A stretch of DNA of 64,000 nt from Streptomyces fradiae (lineage in GTDB: Bacteria; Actinomycetota; Actinomycetes; Streptomycetales; Streptomycetaceae): positions 7,564,001 to 7,628,000 of the forward strand of contig NZ_CP065958.1 of the NCBI RefSeq assembly GCF_041270065.1, written 5' to 3'. Of the stretch, positions 8,366-17,155 are shown piece by piece. Position 1 is the stretch's first letter. Every line of letters begins with the position of its first letter. Position numbers and translations under genes: made by a program. The notes under the pieces are model-generated. The model had not been told where the DNA came from and did no database searches. It saw only the letters and a program-made list of their open reading frames with translations.

Positions 8366-9877
8366 CTAGTGCTCGCAGAGTGAGAACGCCCGCTCGAAGA
8401 GCTGCTCGTTGTGCTCGTCCACGAAGAACTTGCGCTCCTGCATGAGCTGTTCGCGGTACTCCCTGGCCTGTGCGAGCGTCATGGTCGAGGTCTCGGACCA
8501 GGGCTGCTGCGGCGGCACGTCGGAGGTCGAGACGATCCTCTCCGACGGGTCGACCAGGAAGAACGCGAGAATCTTGCGATGCCCCGGGCGGCTCGGGTCC
8601 GCGAGGCGGAACGAGCCGACCCGGTGCTGCAGCACGTTCGGGAACGCCAGGCAGCGGCCCTCCGGGGTCGCCGCCGACCCGAGCGGCTGGTTCAGCGCGT
8701 CCTCGTCCTCCAGGCCGTAGACCTCGCGCAGACCGTCGTCGTCGTTCTGCTCGTAGTACGGGTCGTCGAGCGCGGCCCGGAAACTCAGCCGGCTCTCGGT
8801 GATGTTCTCGCTGTCCCAGTAATAGATCCCGGTCGACACGATCCGCTCGTTCAGCATCCCCTCGACATGCCAGGAACCGCCGTTGTACTCCGGCTGATCC
8901 GGGGTGAGATGAATCGTGGCGAGCTTGACGATGACCTGAAGGCGGCGGCCGCGCAGGTCGACCCGGGCGGAGTCCTCGGGCAGCTCGGGCGGGGTGAAGA
9001 CCGGGGCGTCCGGCACGATCGGGCTGCGGTTCTCCCACCAGGCGTCCATCGCCTCGTCCCAGGCGCTCCGGGCCTCCGCGTAGGCGTCGTTGTCACTGAA
9101 GGAGGCCCGGTCCGGATACTCCGGCTCCGAGTCCCCGTACCACCCGAACGGATCGGCCTTGATCCGCACCGGCCGCGGATGCCGCAGATCGGTGAGCACG
9201 TTCTCGAACAGCGGACGCACGCACGCGAACAGGTCCGGCAGGACGGCGGCCAGTTCGTGATGGGTCTCGGGGTGCACGTTGTTCACGTACGAACGGAAGG
9301 CGACCTCGCCGTCCTCGTGGACGTCGACGTCCGTCGGCAGCCACTGGAACTTCTCCGAGAATTCGTACTTGGAATACTGGTTCGTCGGGTTCTGCCACGC
9401 CCGCTCCGGCTCGCCGCTCACCCCCTTGACCAGGCAGAACAGCGAGGGATGCACCAGATCGAGGACCTGGTTCCCGGATCCGGGATGCCAGTCCCGCTCC
9501 GCCTCGGGCACCTCCTCAAGCACCCGCACCGCCTCGCGCAGCCGGTCCCTGAGCTTGTCGTCGACCAGCCCGTCCGACTGCCACACCCCGTCGACGGCGG
9601 ACACCTCGATGCCGCTGCGCCCGTCCCGGAGCGCCGCGTAGTGCGCGAGTTCGTCGAGCACGTAACGAATCTGCGCCTCGGTGAGGCCCTGGTCGACCGC
9701 CTCCCGCGTCCACCTGGCGACGATGCCGGCGTCCTTCATCTTGTCGAACCAGCCGGGCTTCGCCCGTATGTGCGCGCTGCATTCCATCATCTGAAGTTCC
9801 CGCAGCGTCCGGGGTGTCGCGAACGCCAGGGAACGGGACGCGTGAAAGGGCAGCGGGAAAGCGGTCAGGCCGGTCAA
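8366..9877 (-). CDS. DUF4246 family protein
   Basis: About 503 residues. I chose TTG 9877 because GGAGGA lies 9 bases upstream and the protein then starts LTGLTAFPLPFHASRSLAF, close to how family members begin; upstream the frame is low-complexity. DUF4246 proteins are large cytosolic proteins found in fungi and actinobacteria. The His-Val-Glu patch in GGSWHVEGMLNERIVSTGIYY and the late QHRVGSF and GHRKILAFFLVDP segments look like a 2-oxoglutarate/Fe(II) dioxygenase-type double-stranded beta-helix with a candidate HxE...H iron site. That enzymatic reading is inference, and no substrate can be named. Its stop is 1 base from the convergent phytase-like gene. Confidence 0.78.
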   Translation of the reverse strand: MTGLTAFPLPFHASRSLAFATPRTLRELQMMECSAHIRAKPGWFDKMKDAGIVARWTREAVDQGLTEAQIRYVLDELAHYAALRDGRSGIEVSAVDGVWQSDGLVDDKLRDRLREAVRVLEEVPEAERDWHPGSGNQVLDLVHPSLFCLVKGVSGEPERAWQNPTNQYSKYEFSEKFQWLPTDVDVHEDGEVAFRSYVNNVHPETHHELAAVLPDLFACVRPLFENVLTDLRHPRPVRIKADPFGWYGDSEPEYPDRASFSDNDAYAEARSAWDEAMDAWWENRSPIVPDAPVFTPPELPEDSARVDLRGRRLQVIVKLATIHLTPDQPEYNGGSWHVEGMLNERIVSTGIYYWDSENITESRLSFRAALDDPYYEQNDDDGLREVYGLEDEDALNQPLGSAATPEGRCLAFPNVLQHRVGSFRLADPSRPGHRKILAFFLVDPSERIVSTSDVPPQQPWSETSTMTLAQAREYREQLMQERKFFVDEHNEQLFERAFSLCEH

Positions 9878-10000
9878 CGCTCTTGATCCTCCGAGTCGGT
9901 GTGCGGTGGCCGGAAGGATACGTGAGCGGACTGACACCGCCCGCGCCGTGACCCACGACGGTGCCCCCGCCCCCATGCCGGGCAGGGGCACCGTGGCCGT

Positions 10001-11581
10001 TCAACGCGCCTGGGCCGCCGTACGGGCGAGGGCGTCCCGGGCCGCTTCTTCGGCGCGGGCGCGGTCCTCCGGGACGACGCCGATGCGGGTGCGCCGGTCG
10101 AGGAGGTCGGCGGTGTCGAGGGCGCCTTCGTGACGGACCGCCCACACCAGTTCGGCGCCCGTGACCGGGTGGCCGGGGACGACGGGCTCGGCGAGGGCGG
10201 GGTCTTCGAGCCCGAGGGCGTGGACGGCCGGGGCCTCGGAGCCGTAGCGCTGGACGAGGCGGGGCGGGACGTCGAGACCGGCGAGGGTCTGCGGGTGGGC
10301 CGCGCCGACGAGCGGGAGGGACGCGGTGCGGCAGGGGCCGGCGGTCAGGCCGCGGACGGCGACGGCCGCGTGGACGGCGTCCTGGGCCATGCGGCGATAG
10401 GTGGTCAGTTTGCCGCCGACGACGGTGACGATGCCGTCGGGCGACGTGAGCACGGCGTGCTTGCGCGAGATGTCGGCGGTGCGGCCCTCCGCGTCCCGGG
10501 TGTCGAGCAGCGGCCGCAGTCCGGCGAAGGCCCCGACCACGTCGGAGCGGTGGACCGTGACGTCGAGGGCGGAGCCGAGCACGTCGAGCAGGAAGCCGAT
10601 GTCCGTCTCGGGGACCTCCGGCACGTCGGGGATGTCGCCGTCGACGGGCTCGTCGGTGAGGCCGACGTACACCCGTCCGTCGCCCTGGGGAAGGACCAGG
10701 ACGAAGCGGTTCGTCTCGCCGGGGATCGGGATGTGCAGTCCTGCGGAGAGCCGGCCCAGGGTCTCGGAGCGCAGGACGAGATGGGTGCCGCGCGAGGGCC
10801 GCAACCGTACGTCGTCGATGAGGCCGCCCGCCCAGACCCCGGCCGCGTTGACGACCGTACGGGCGCGGACGCGGAGCTCCTGGCCGGTGGTCTCGTCGCG
10901 TACCAGCGCGCCGTCGCCGTGGAGTTCGAGGGCCCGGGCGCGGGTGAGGACACGGGCACCGTACGCGGCCGCGGTGCGGGCGATCGCGGTGACCAGGCGC
11001 GCGTCGTCGGAGAGCTTGCCGTCCCAGGAGAGCAGGCCGCCGCGCAGCCCGACGGGGCGCAGGGCGGGGGCGAGGTGGCGGGTCTCGACGGCGGACAGCG
11101 TGCGCGGCTGCGGCAGCGTGCGGCGCGAGGTGCGGGCGCCGACCCGCAGCAGGTCGCCCGCGGCGAATCCGGCGCGGGCGAGGGCGGCCTGGCCGCGGCT
11201 GACGAGCGGGGTGAGGGGGAGCACGAAGGGCTGGGCGCGAACCAGGTGGGGGGCGGTGCGTTCCATCAGGATGCCGCGCTCGACGGCGCTCTCGTGGGCG
11301 ACGTCGAGCTGCCCGGACGCGAGGTAGCGCAGTCCGCCGTGGATGAGCTTGGAGCTCCAGCGGGAGGTGCCGAAGGCGAGGTCGTGGGCGTCGATCGCGG
11401 CGACGCTCAGTCCGCGGGTGGCGGCGTCGAGGGCGACTCCGGCTCCGGTGGCGCCGAGCCCGACGACGAGCACGTCGACGACCTCGCCGTCGGCGAGCCG
11501 GTCCAGTTCGCGCCGCCGCCGCTCGGCGTTCAGCGAGGAGCCGGGCAGGGCGGTGCCGCTCGTGGGGTTCACGGGGTTCAT
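10001..11581 (-). CDS. glpD: Glycerol-3-phosphate dehydrogenase, FAD-dependent
   Basis: A 526-residue enzyme of the GlpD family that oxidises sn-glycerol 3-phosphate to dihydroxyacetone phosphate at the membrane and passes electrons to quinone. The FAD dinucleotide-binding motif is VVGLGATGAGVALDAATRG near residues 38-56, followed by the family block SSKLIHGGLRYLASGQLDVA. The C-terminal DAO_C domain ends in an arginine-rich helix. It overlaps the upstream TetR gene by 4 bases (ATGA), so the two are cotranslated. The divergent neighbours are an AGPS-like FAD enzyme and a diacylglycerol kinase, pointing to glycerolipid rather than simple glycerol catabolism; no glpF or glpK is present here. Confidence 0.93.
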   Translation of the reverse strand: MNPVNPTSGTALPGSSLNAERRRRELDRLADGEVVDVLVVGLGATGAGVALDAATRGLSVAAIDAHDLAFGTSRWSSKLIHGGLRYLASGQLDVAHESAVERGILMERTAPHLVRAQPFVLPLTPLVSRGQAALARAGFAAGDLLRVGARTSRRTLPQPRTLSAVETRHLAPALRPVGLRGGLLSWDGKLSDDARLVTAIARTAAAYGARVLTRARALELHGDGALVRDETTGQELRVRARTVVNAAGVWAGGLIDDVRLRPSRGTHLVLRSETLGRLSAGLHIPIPGETNRFVLVLPQGDGRVYVGLTDEPVDGDIPDVPEVPETDIGFLLDVLGSALDVTVHRSDVVGAFAGLRPLLDTRDAEGRTADISRKHAVLTSPDGIVTVVGGKLTTYRRMAQDAVHAAVAVRGLTAGPCRTASLPLVGAAHPQTLAGLDVPPRLVQRYGSEAPAVHALGLEDPALAEPVVPGHPVTGAELVWAVRHEGALDTADLLDRRTRIGVVPEDRARAEEAARDALARTAAQAR

Positions 11582-12177
11582 GGCGTGAGGGTCCTCTCAA
11601 GGAGGGTGCGCAGCTCTTCGAGGAAGGCGGCTTCGCTCAGTTCGGGATCGCTCTCGTCGGCCATGGTGCGCAGCGAGAGCGTGAAGGACTGGACGACGAG
11701 CAGCAGGGACCGGGCCTGCAGGTCGGGGTGGGCGCGGCGTACGGAACCGTCCTCGTGTCCTTCCTCAAGCGCGGTGAGGAGGAGTCCGAGCAGGGCGTCC
11801 TGGCTGGCGCCGCGCCGGTCGAGGACGTACGGCAGCAGCAGCTCGGGGTCGACGTCGAGGATCTTCCGGAACAGCGGATGGGACCGGAACGCGGCGACTC
11901 CCGCCACCAACCCCTCGACGATCCGGGCCCGTTCGGGCCGGTCGTCGTCGGGGGGCGGCATGGCGCCGGCGGCGACCGCGATCCATTCACGGGTCATCAG
12001 GTCGCCGACGAGGGTCCGCACGTCGGGCCAGCGCCGGTACAGCGTCATCCGGGACACGCCGGCCCGCCGGGCGACGTCGGTGAGGGTGGTCCGGCGTACG
12101 CCGACGGCGAGCACGCAGTCCCGTGCCGCGTCGAGTACGGGATCCGCGTCCGCATGGTTGTGACGAATGGGCGTCAT
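11578..12177 (-). CDS. TetR-family transcriptional regulator
   Basis: A 199-residue regulator. The helix-turn-helix (TTLTDVARRAGVSRMTLYRRW) spans about residues 30-50; the remainder is a helical ligand domain ending in a long Leu/Glu-rich helix. It is the first gene of a two-gene unit with glpD and diverges from the AGPS-like gene with only 74 bases between the starts, so it probably controls both directions. The effector may be a fatty acyl or glycerolipid compound, which is inference from context only. Confidence 0.88.
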   Translation of the reverse strand: MTPIRHNHADADPVLDAARDCVLAVGVRRTTLTDVARRAGVSRMTLYRRWPDVRTLVGDLMTREWIAVAAGAMPPPDDDRPERARIVEGLVAGVAAFRSHPLFRKILDVDPELLLPYVLDRRGASQDALLGLLLTALEEGHEDGSVRRAHPDLQARSLLLVVQSFTLSLRTMADESDPELSEAAFLEELRTLLERTLTP

Positions 12178-12251
12178 CTGTCACAGTGTAATGCCAGTGC
12201 GGGCCGAGCGGCAGCGCCGTCCCTGAAACAGACCGTGAGGAACCTCTCGAA

Positions 12252-13847
12252 GTGGACATGTTGTGGAGCGGCTGGGGCGACCCGGCCAAGGCGGCGCCCC
12301 TGCCCGACTCGGTGACCGGCCTGCTGCGGGACCTGCTCGGCGTCACGCCGCGTGAGAGCGGCCCCGCCGACCTCGCCGACATCGACGTGCCCGCCCCGGC
12401 GCTGACCGGCGAGGCGAGGGGAGCGCTGAGCGCCGCCGTCGCCGCACCCGACGGCCTGCGGGACGACGCGGAGAGCCGCATCCGGCACACCCGAGGCAAG
12501 TCGACCCCCGACCTGCTGCGCATCCGCGCCGGCGAGGTCGACGACATCCCCGCCGCCGTCGTGCTCCCCGGCAGCCACGACGAGGTCCTCGCCGTCCTGC
12601 GGGCCTGCGCGGACCACAGCCTGTCCGCCGTCCCGTTCGGCGGCGGCACCTCCGTCGTCGGCGGCCTCGCGCCCACCACGAAGCGGCCCGTCGTCGCGCT
12701 CGACCTGCGGCGGCTCGACCAGCTGCTCGCCGTCGACGAGGTGTCGCGCACCGCCACCCTGCAGCCCGGCCTGCGCGGCCCGCGGGCCGAGGAGCTGCTC
12801 AACGAGCAGGGCTGGACGCTCGGCCACTTCCCGCAGTCCTTCGAATGGGCGACCGTCGGCGGCTTCGCCGCGGCCCGCTCCAGCGGCCAGGCCTCGGCCG
12901 GCTACGGCCGCTTCGACGAGATGGTCCTCGGCCTGACGGTCGCCACCCCCGAGGGCACCCTGTCGACCGGCCGGGCCCCGCGCTCCGCCGCCGGCCCCGA
13001 CCTGCGCCAGCTGATCCTCGGCTCCGAAGGCGCCCTCGGCGTGATCACCTCGGTGACCGTACGCATCCGGCCGCTGCCGCCGAAGCGGATCTACGAAGGC
13101 TGGCGCTTCGCCTCCTTCGAGGCCGGCACGGCGGCCCTGCGCCGCCTCGCCCAGGACGGCCCGCGCCCCACGGTGCTGCGCCTGTCGGACGAGTCCGAGA
13201 CCTTCATCGGCCTCGCACAGCCGGACGCCATCGGCAGCGCCGCACTCCCGGAGAACCCCGGCTGCATGGCCATCGTCGGCTTCGAGGGCACCGAGGCCGA
13301 CACGGCCGCCCGCCGCGCCGCCGCCCGTGAGGTCCTCCTGGCCTGCGACGGCGAGTTCATCGGCGAGGAGCCCGGCGACAAGTGGGAGCACGGCCGCTAC
13401 AACGCGCCCTACCTGCGGGACGCGCTGCTCGACGCCGGCGCGTTCGCCGAGACGCTGGAGACGGCCGCCTTCTGGTCCGCGATCCCCGGCCTGTACACGG
13501 CCGTACGGGACGCGCTGACCAGCACCCTCACCGAGGCCGGGACCCCGCCGCTGGTCATGTGCCACATCTCGCACACGTACGAGAACGGCGCCTCGCTCTA
13601 CTTCACCGTCGTCTCCGCGCAGGGCGAGGACGCCGTCGCGCACTGGGCGCCGGTGAAGAGCGCGGCGAACGACGCGATCCTGGCGGCCGGCGGCACCATC
13701 AGCCACCACCACGGCGTCGGCACCGACCACCGCGACTGGTACGCCCGCGAGGTCGGCCCCCTCGGCATCCGTATGCTCCAGGCGGTCAAGGCCGAGGTCG
13801 ACCCGTCCGGAGTGCTGAGCCCCGGGGTCCTGATCCCCGTCCGCTGA
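12252..13847 (+). CDS. FAD-binding oxidase, alkyldihydroxyacetonephosphate synthase-like
   Basis: A 531-residue flavoprotein of the vanillyl-alcohol-oxidase/GlcD superfamily. The FAD-binding part contains IPAAVVLPGSHDEV and PFGGGTSVVGGL, then GHFPQSFEWATVGGF and GPDLRQLILGSEGALGVIT, all close to the animal ether-lipid enzyme AGPS. The C-terminal part has THTYENGASLYFTV and the histidine cluster SHHHGVG that AGPS uses in catalysis. AGPS exchanges the acyl chain of acyl-DHAP for a fatty alcohol. Whether this bacterial homologue makes ether lipids or oxidises a hydroxy acid cannot be decided from sequence. GTG 12252 is chosen because GAGGAA lies 9 to 11 bases upstream; an ATG 3 bases... one codon further on (12258) is too far from it. 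The diacylglycerol kinase follows after 76 bases. Confidence 0.85.
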   Translation: MDMLWSGWGDPAKAAPLPDSVTGLLRDLLGVTPRESGPADLADIDVPAPALTGEARGALSAAVAAPDGLRDDAESRIRHTRGKSTPDLLRIRAGEVDDIPAAVVLPGSHDEVLAVLRACADHSLSAVPFGGGTSVVGGLAPTTKRPVVALDLRRLDQLLAVDEVSRTATLQPGLRGPRAEELLNEQGWTLGHFPQSFEWATVGGFAAARSSGQASAGYGRFDEMVLGLTVATPEGTLSTGRAPRSAAGPDLRQLILGSEGALGVITSVTVRIRPLPPKRIYEGWRFASFEAGTAALRRLAQDGPRPTVLRLSDESETFIGLAQPDAIGSAALPENPGCMAIVGFEGTEADTAARRAAAREVLLACDGEFIGEEPGDKWEHGRYNAPYLRDALLDAGAFAETLETAAFWSAIPGLYTAVRDALTSTLTEAGTPPLVMCHISHTYENGASLYFTVVSAQGEDAVAHWAPVKSAANDAILAAGGTISHHHGVGTDHRDWYAREVGPLGIRMLQAVKAEVDPSGVLSPGVLIPVR

Positions 13848-13923
13848 TCCCGCTCGGTCCGAACCCTTCCCGCCCGAACCCTTCCCTCCCGAACTCTCCT
13901 TCTGCCGCCCGGAGGCCAGATCC

Positions 13924-14820
13924 ATGCGACAGTTCACCGCCGTCGTCAACCCCACCGCCGGGGGCTCCAGCGGCACGGCGAGCCTGCTCCCGGTGGCCCG
14001 GCTGCTGCGGGAGGCGGGCGCGCGGCTCGACACCGTCTACAGCCGCAGCCTGGAACACGCCCAGGAACTCGCCCGGGACGCCGGAGGGAAGGGCCACATC
14101 GTGCTTGCCGTCGGGGGCGACGGCATGGCCGGCACCGTCGGCGGCGCGCTCAGCGGCACGGACACCGTCTTCGGCCTGGTTCCCGCGGGCCGCGGGAACG
14201 ACTTCGCGCGCGCCCTGGGGCTTCCCACCGACGCCCCGGGCCTGGCGAAGGTGCTGCTCGACGCCGTACCGCGGGCCGTCGACACCATCCGGGTGGAGTC
14301 CGCCCGGCACCACGGGATCTGCGTCCTCGGCAGCGTGTACGCGGGCGTCGACGCGGTGGCCAACCGCCACGCCAACGCCTCCCGGCTGCTGCGCGGCGCG
14401 GCCTCCTACTACGCCGGCGGCCTCCGGGCGGTCCTCGCCTGGAAGCCCGCCGCGTACCGCATCACGATCGACGGCGTCCGGCACGAGCGCACCGGCTACA
14501 CCGTCGTCGCGGCCAACTCCGGCTTCTACGGATTCGGGCGGAACGTCGCACCGGGCGCGCGGGTCGACGACGGCCTCCTGGACGTCGTGGTGATCAAGGA
14601 GGCGCCCAAGCGTCTCTTCTTCGCCATGATGAACGAGCTGAAGACGGGCGCGCACGTGAAGCGTCCGCAGATCGAGATCCTGCGCGGCGAGGAGATCCGC
14701 ATCGAAGCCGACCGCCCCCTCCCGTACGGCGCGGACGGCGAGGTCGACGCGACCCTGCCGGTCACCCTCAGGGCGATGCCCGCGGCCCTCCGCGTACTGG
14801 CGCCCGACCACCCCCGCTAG
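13924..14820 (+). CDS. Diacylglycerol kinase / lipid kinase (DagK family)
   Basis: A 298-residue soluble lipid kinase. The nucleotide-binding motif GGDG is at residues 64-67, preceded by the NPTAGG entry strand and followed by GLVPAGRGNDFARALG, both diagnostic for the DAGK catalytic domain. It would phosphorylate diacylglycerol to phosphatidate and return lipid headgroup waste to synthesis. CGGAGG lies 8 bases before the ATG. It follows the AGPS-like gene in the same direction. Its TAG stop shares the palindrome CTAG with the stop of the convergent isomerase gene. Confidence 0.88.
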   Translation: MRQFTAVVNPTAGGSSGTASLLPVARLLREAGARLDTVYSRSLEHAQELARDAGGKGHIVLAVGGDGMAGTVGGALSGTDTVFGLVPAGRGNDFARALGLPTDAPGLAKVLLDAVPRAVDTIRVESARHHGICVLGSVYAGVDAVANRHANASRLLRGAASYYAGGLRAVLAWKPAAYRITIDGVRHERTGYTVVAANSGFYGFGRNVAPGARVDDGLLDVVVIKEAPKRLFFAMMNELKTGAHVKRPQIEILRGEEIRIEADRPLPYGADGEVDATLPVTLRAMPAALRVLAPDHPR

Positions 14821-15221
14821 GGCTTGCTCCACCCGGTGGTGCGGGAGTACACGTCGACCAGGTCCACCACGAAGACCAGCGTCGAGCCGGCCGGGATCAA
14901 GGGCGTGGGCGACTGATTCCCGTAACCGAGACGCGGCGGGACGATGATCTCGCGCCGGCCGCCGAGCCGCATGCCCCGCACCCCGCGGTCCCAGCCCTTG
15001 ATCACCCGGCCGGCCCCGAGCGCGAACTTGAACGGCTCGCCGCGGTCCCAGGAGGCGTCGAACTCCTTCCCGGACTCGAAGGTCACCCCGACATAGTGCA
15101 CCCTGACCACCATGCCCGGCTTCACCTCGGCCCCGTCCCCGACGACCAGGTCCCGGACGGTCAGCTCGGTGGGAGCGTCACCCTCCGGAACGGCGACTTC
15201 GGGCTTCGTCGGTTCACTCAT
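14817..15221 (-). CDS. FKBP-type peptidyl-prolyl cis-trans isomerase
   Basis: A 134-residue cytosolic single-domain FKBP. The domain starts near residue 20 with TVRDLVVGDGAEVKPGMVV and has the family landmarks VHYVG, GKEFDASW, FALGAGRVIKGWDRGVRGM, GGRREIIVPP, GYG and STLVFVVDLVDV. The active-site aromatic residues appear conserved. I chose ATG 15221 (MSEPTKPE); the longer frame would enter the divergent phosphatase promoter region. No signal or lipobox, so it acts as a folding helper in the cytoplasm. It is convergent with the lipid kinase. Confidence 0.92.
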   Translation of the reverse strand: MSEPTKPEVAVPEGDAPTELTVRDLVVGDGAEVKPGMVVRVHYVGVTFESGKEFDASWDRGEPFKFALGAGRVIKGWDRGVRGMRLGGRREIIVPPRLGYGNQSPTPLIPAGSTLVFVVDLVDVYSRTTGWSKP

Positions 15222-15319
15222 TGCAGCATTATCTCGTGGGCGGTGAGTACCCCGATCGGCAGGGAACAGGTGCATGCTGGGCACCAGCACGGTCGATTTC
15301 CAGTCTGGAGGCCGAAAAG

Positions 15320-17137
15320 GTGAACGGCGGCAAGGGGAGACGACGTCTGGCGGCCCGCGCCTCGGCCGGGAGGGGCGCCGGATCGCACCGTACGGCCGCC
15401 GCCCGCAGGCGGCTCGGACGGACCGGCGGCGAGGTCCCCCTGGACCGGCTCACCACGCGCGGCCGGCTCGCCTGGCTGAACTCCGCAGGCTCCAGGATCG
15501 GCACCAGCCTCGACCTGGAGCGCACCGCCCAGGAACTGGCCGAGTTCACCGTGCCCGGCTTCGCCGACGGAGCCGCCGTCGACATCCTGGAGAGCGTCCT
15601 GCGGGGCGAGGAGGGCTCACGCTGGACCGGCACGGGCATTCCGCTCATGCGGGCCATCGCCGTGTGCGCCGTCGAGGCGCTGTCCTCCCTGGAACCCACT
15701 CCGGTGGGCGAGACCTTCGTCCGCACCGAGAAGGCGCACGAGACGCTGCTCCACCGCTACTGTCTGCGCCAGGGCAGGCCGGTCCTGGTGAGCCGGATGC
15801 GGAACGACGACTTCATCAAGGTCGCGCCGACCGAGAGCGCCGCGGCGAAGATGCGCGCCGCAGGAGTGCACAGCTATCTCGCCGTGCCGCTGATCGCCCG
15901 CGGGCTGCTGCTCGGCAGCGTGGACTTCGTCCGCGGCCCCGGAACACCGCCGTTCTCCACCACCGACCTCGCACTGGCGGAACAGCTGGCCTCCCAGGCC
16001 GCCGTCTACATCGACAACGCCCGGCTGTACGGGCGCGAGCGCGAGCACGTCGTCTCGCTGCAGCGGACGCTGCTGCCCCGCGCGACGCCGGTGACGCCCG
16101 GGCTGCGCGTCCAGGCCGAGTACGCGCCCTCGACGGGCCACCACGGCGTGGGCGGGGACTGGTACGACGTGATGGCCCTGCCCGGCGGACGTACCGCCCT
16201 CATGGTGGGCGACGTCATGGGCCACGGGCTGCCCGCCGCCGCCACCATGGGGCGCCTGCGGGCCGTGGCCCGCACCCTCATGACCCTGGACATGTCCCCG
16301 GAGCGCGTCCTGGCCCGGCTCGACCTCGCCACGCGTGACCTGGAGGACGAACAGGTCGCCACCTTCCTGTGCGCCGTGTTCGACCCGGCCGACTCCACCT
16401 ACACGCTGGCCAGCGCCGGGCACCTGCCACCGCTGCTCCTCGACGGGCAGGGCTCCGCCGAGTTCGTCGACGTGCCGGTCGGCGCGCCGCTCGGCGCGGG
16501 AGTGATCCCGTACGACCGGATCCGTCTCGAAGTCCCGGCGGGCGCCCATCTGGTCATGTACACCGACGGTCTCGTCAAGTCCCGGCACCAGGACGTGGAC
16601 CACCAGCTGCACGGTCTCCGCTCGGCGGCGCGCGGCCTCTCCCCGGAGGCTCTCGAGAGCGGCGGCCTGTTCGAGCGGGCTCCCGCCGACGCCGCCCGTT
16701 TCGACGAGGTCGTGCTCCTCGTGGCGACGACCGCGCCGGCAGCCGACGACGCCCCGGCCACCCCGGCCGACCTGCGCGAGTGGCCGCTGCCGCAGGAAGG
16801 CCGCGCGGCATCCGTCGCCCGGGGCCTGGTCACCGACCAGCTCGCCGTGTGGGACCTGACCGAGCTCGCCGATGTCTTCGAACTCGTCGTCTCCGAACTC
16901 GTCGGCAACGCCCTCCGCTACGGCAACGGCCCCGGCCGACTCCGCCTGCTGCGCGGCGACCGCCTCATCGTCGAGGTCTCCGACACAGGCCCCGACCTCC
17001 CCCAGATCCAGCACGCGGACCTCGGCGACGAGGGCGGCCGTGGCCTCCAGCTCATCAACATGCTCTGCCGCCGCTGGGGCTCCAGCCGCACCGCGACCGG
17101 CAAGGTGGTCTGGGCGGAACACGACCTGCCCCACTGA
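15320..17137 (+). CDS. PP2C/SpoIIE-family phosphatase with GAF and HATPase domains
   Basis: A 605-residue signalling protein. Basic N-terminus to about residue 40; a GAF-like sensor domain at about 45-235; a SpoIIE/PP2C phosphatase domain at about 245-455 with GGDWYD at 278-283, DVMGHG at 298-303 and TDG at 415-417 as metal-binding acids; and a C-terminal anti-sigma-type HATPase domain at about 490-600 with the N-box Asn530 in SELVGNALRYG. Such proteins dephosphorylate anti-sigma-factor antagonists and may also phosphorylate them, so this looks like a partner-switching module in one chain. GTG 15320 is chosen because GGAG lies 10 bases upstream. No sigma factor or STAS antagonist is adjacent, so the partner is encoded elsewhere. 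Confidence 0.9.
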   Translation: MNGGKGRRRLAARASAGRGAGSHRTAAARRRLGRTGGEVPLDRLTTRGRLAWLNSAGSRIGTSLDLERTAQELAEFTVPGFADGAAVDILESVLRGEEGSRWTGTGIPLMRAIAVCAVEALSSLEPTPVGETFVRTEKAHETLLHRYCLRQGRPVLVSRMRNDDFIKVAPTESAAAKMRAAGVHSYLAVPLIARGLLLGSVDFVRGPGTPPFSTTDLALAEQLASQAAVYIDNARLYGREREHVVSLQRTLLPRATPVTPGLRVQAEYAPSTGHHGVGGDWYDVMALPGGRTALMVGDVMGHGLPAAATMGRLRAVARTLMTLDMSPERVLARLDLATRDLEDEQVATFLCAVFDPADSTYTLASAGHLPPLLLDGQGSAEFVDVPVGAPLGAGVIPYDRIRLEVPAGAHLVMYTDGLVKSRHQDVDHQLHGLRSAARGLSPEALESGGLFERAPADAARFDEVVLLVATTAPAADDAPATPADLREWPLPQEGRAASVARGLVTDQLAVWDLTELADVFELVVSELVGNALRYGNGPGRLRLLRGDRLIVEVSDTGPDLPQIQHADLGDEGGRGLQLINMLCRRWGSSRTATGKVVWAEHDLPH

Positions 17138-17149
17138 GGGCAGGTCGTG
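17120..17149. terminator. Bidirectional terminator enclosing a stop codon
   Basis: CACGACCTGCCC (17120-17131) and its exact complement GGGCAGGTCGTG (17138-17149) form a 12-bp stem with a 6-base loop. The loop contains the TGA of the phosphatase gene. It lies between two convergent genes and could serve both. Confidence 0.65.
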
Positions 17150-17155
17150 CGGGGG

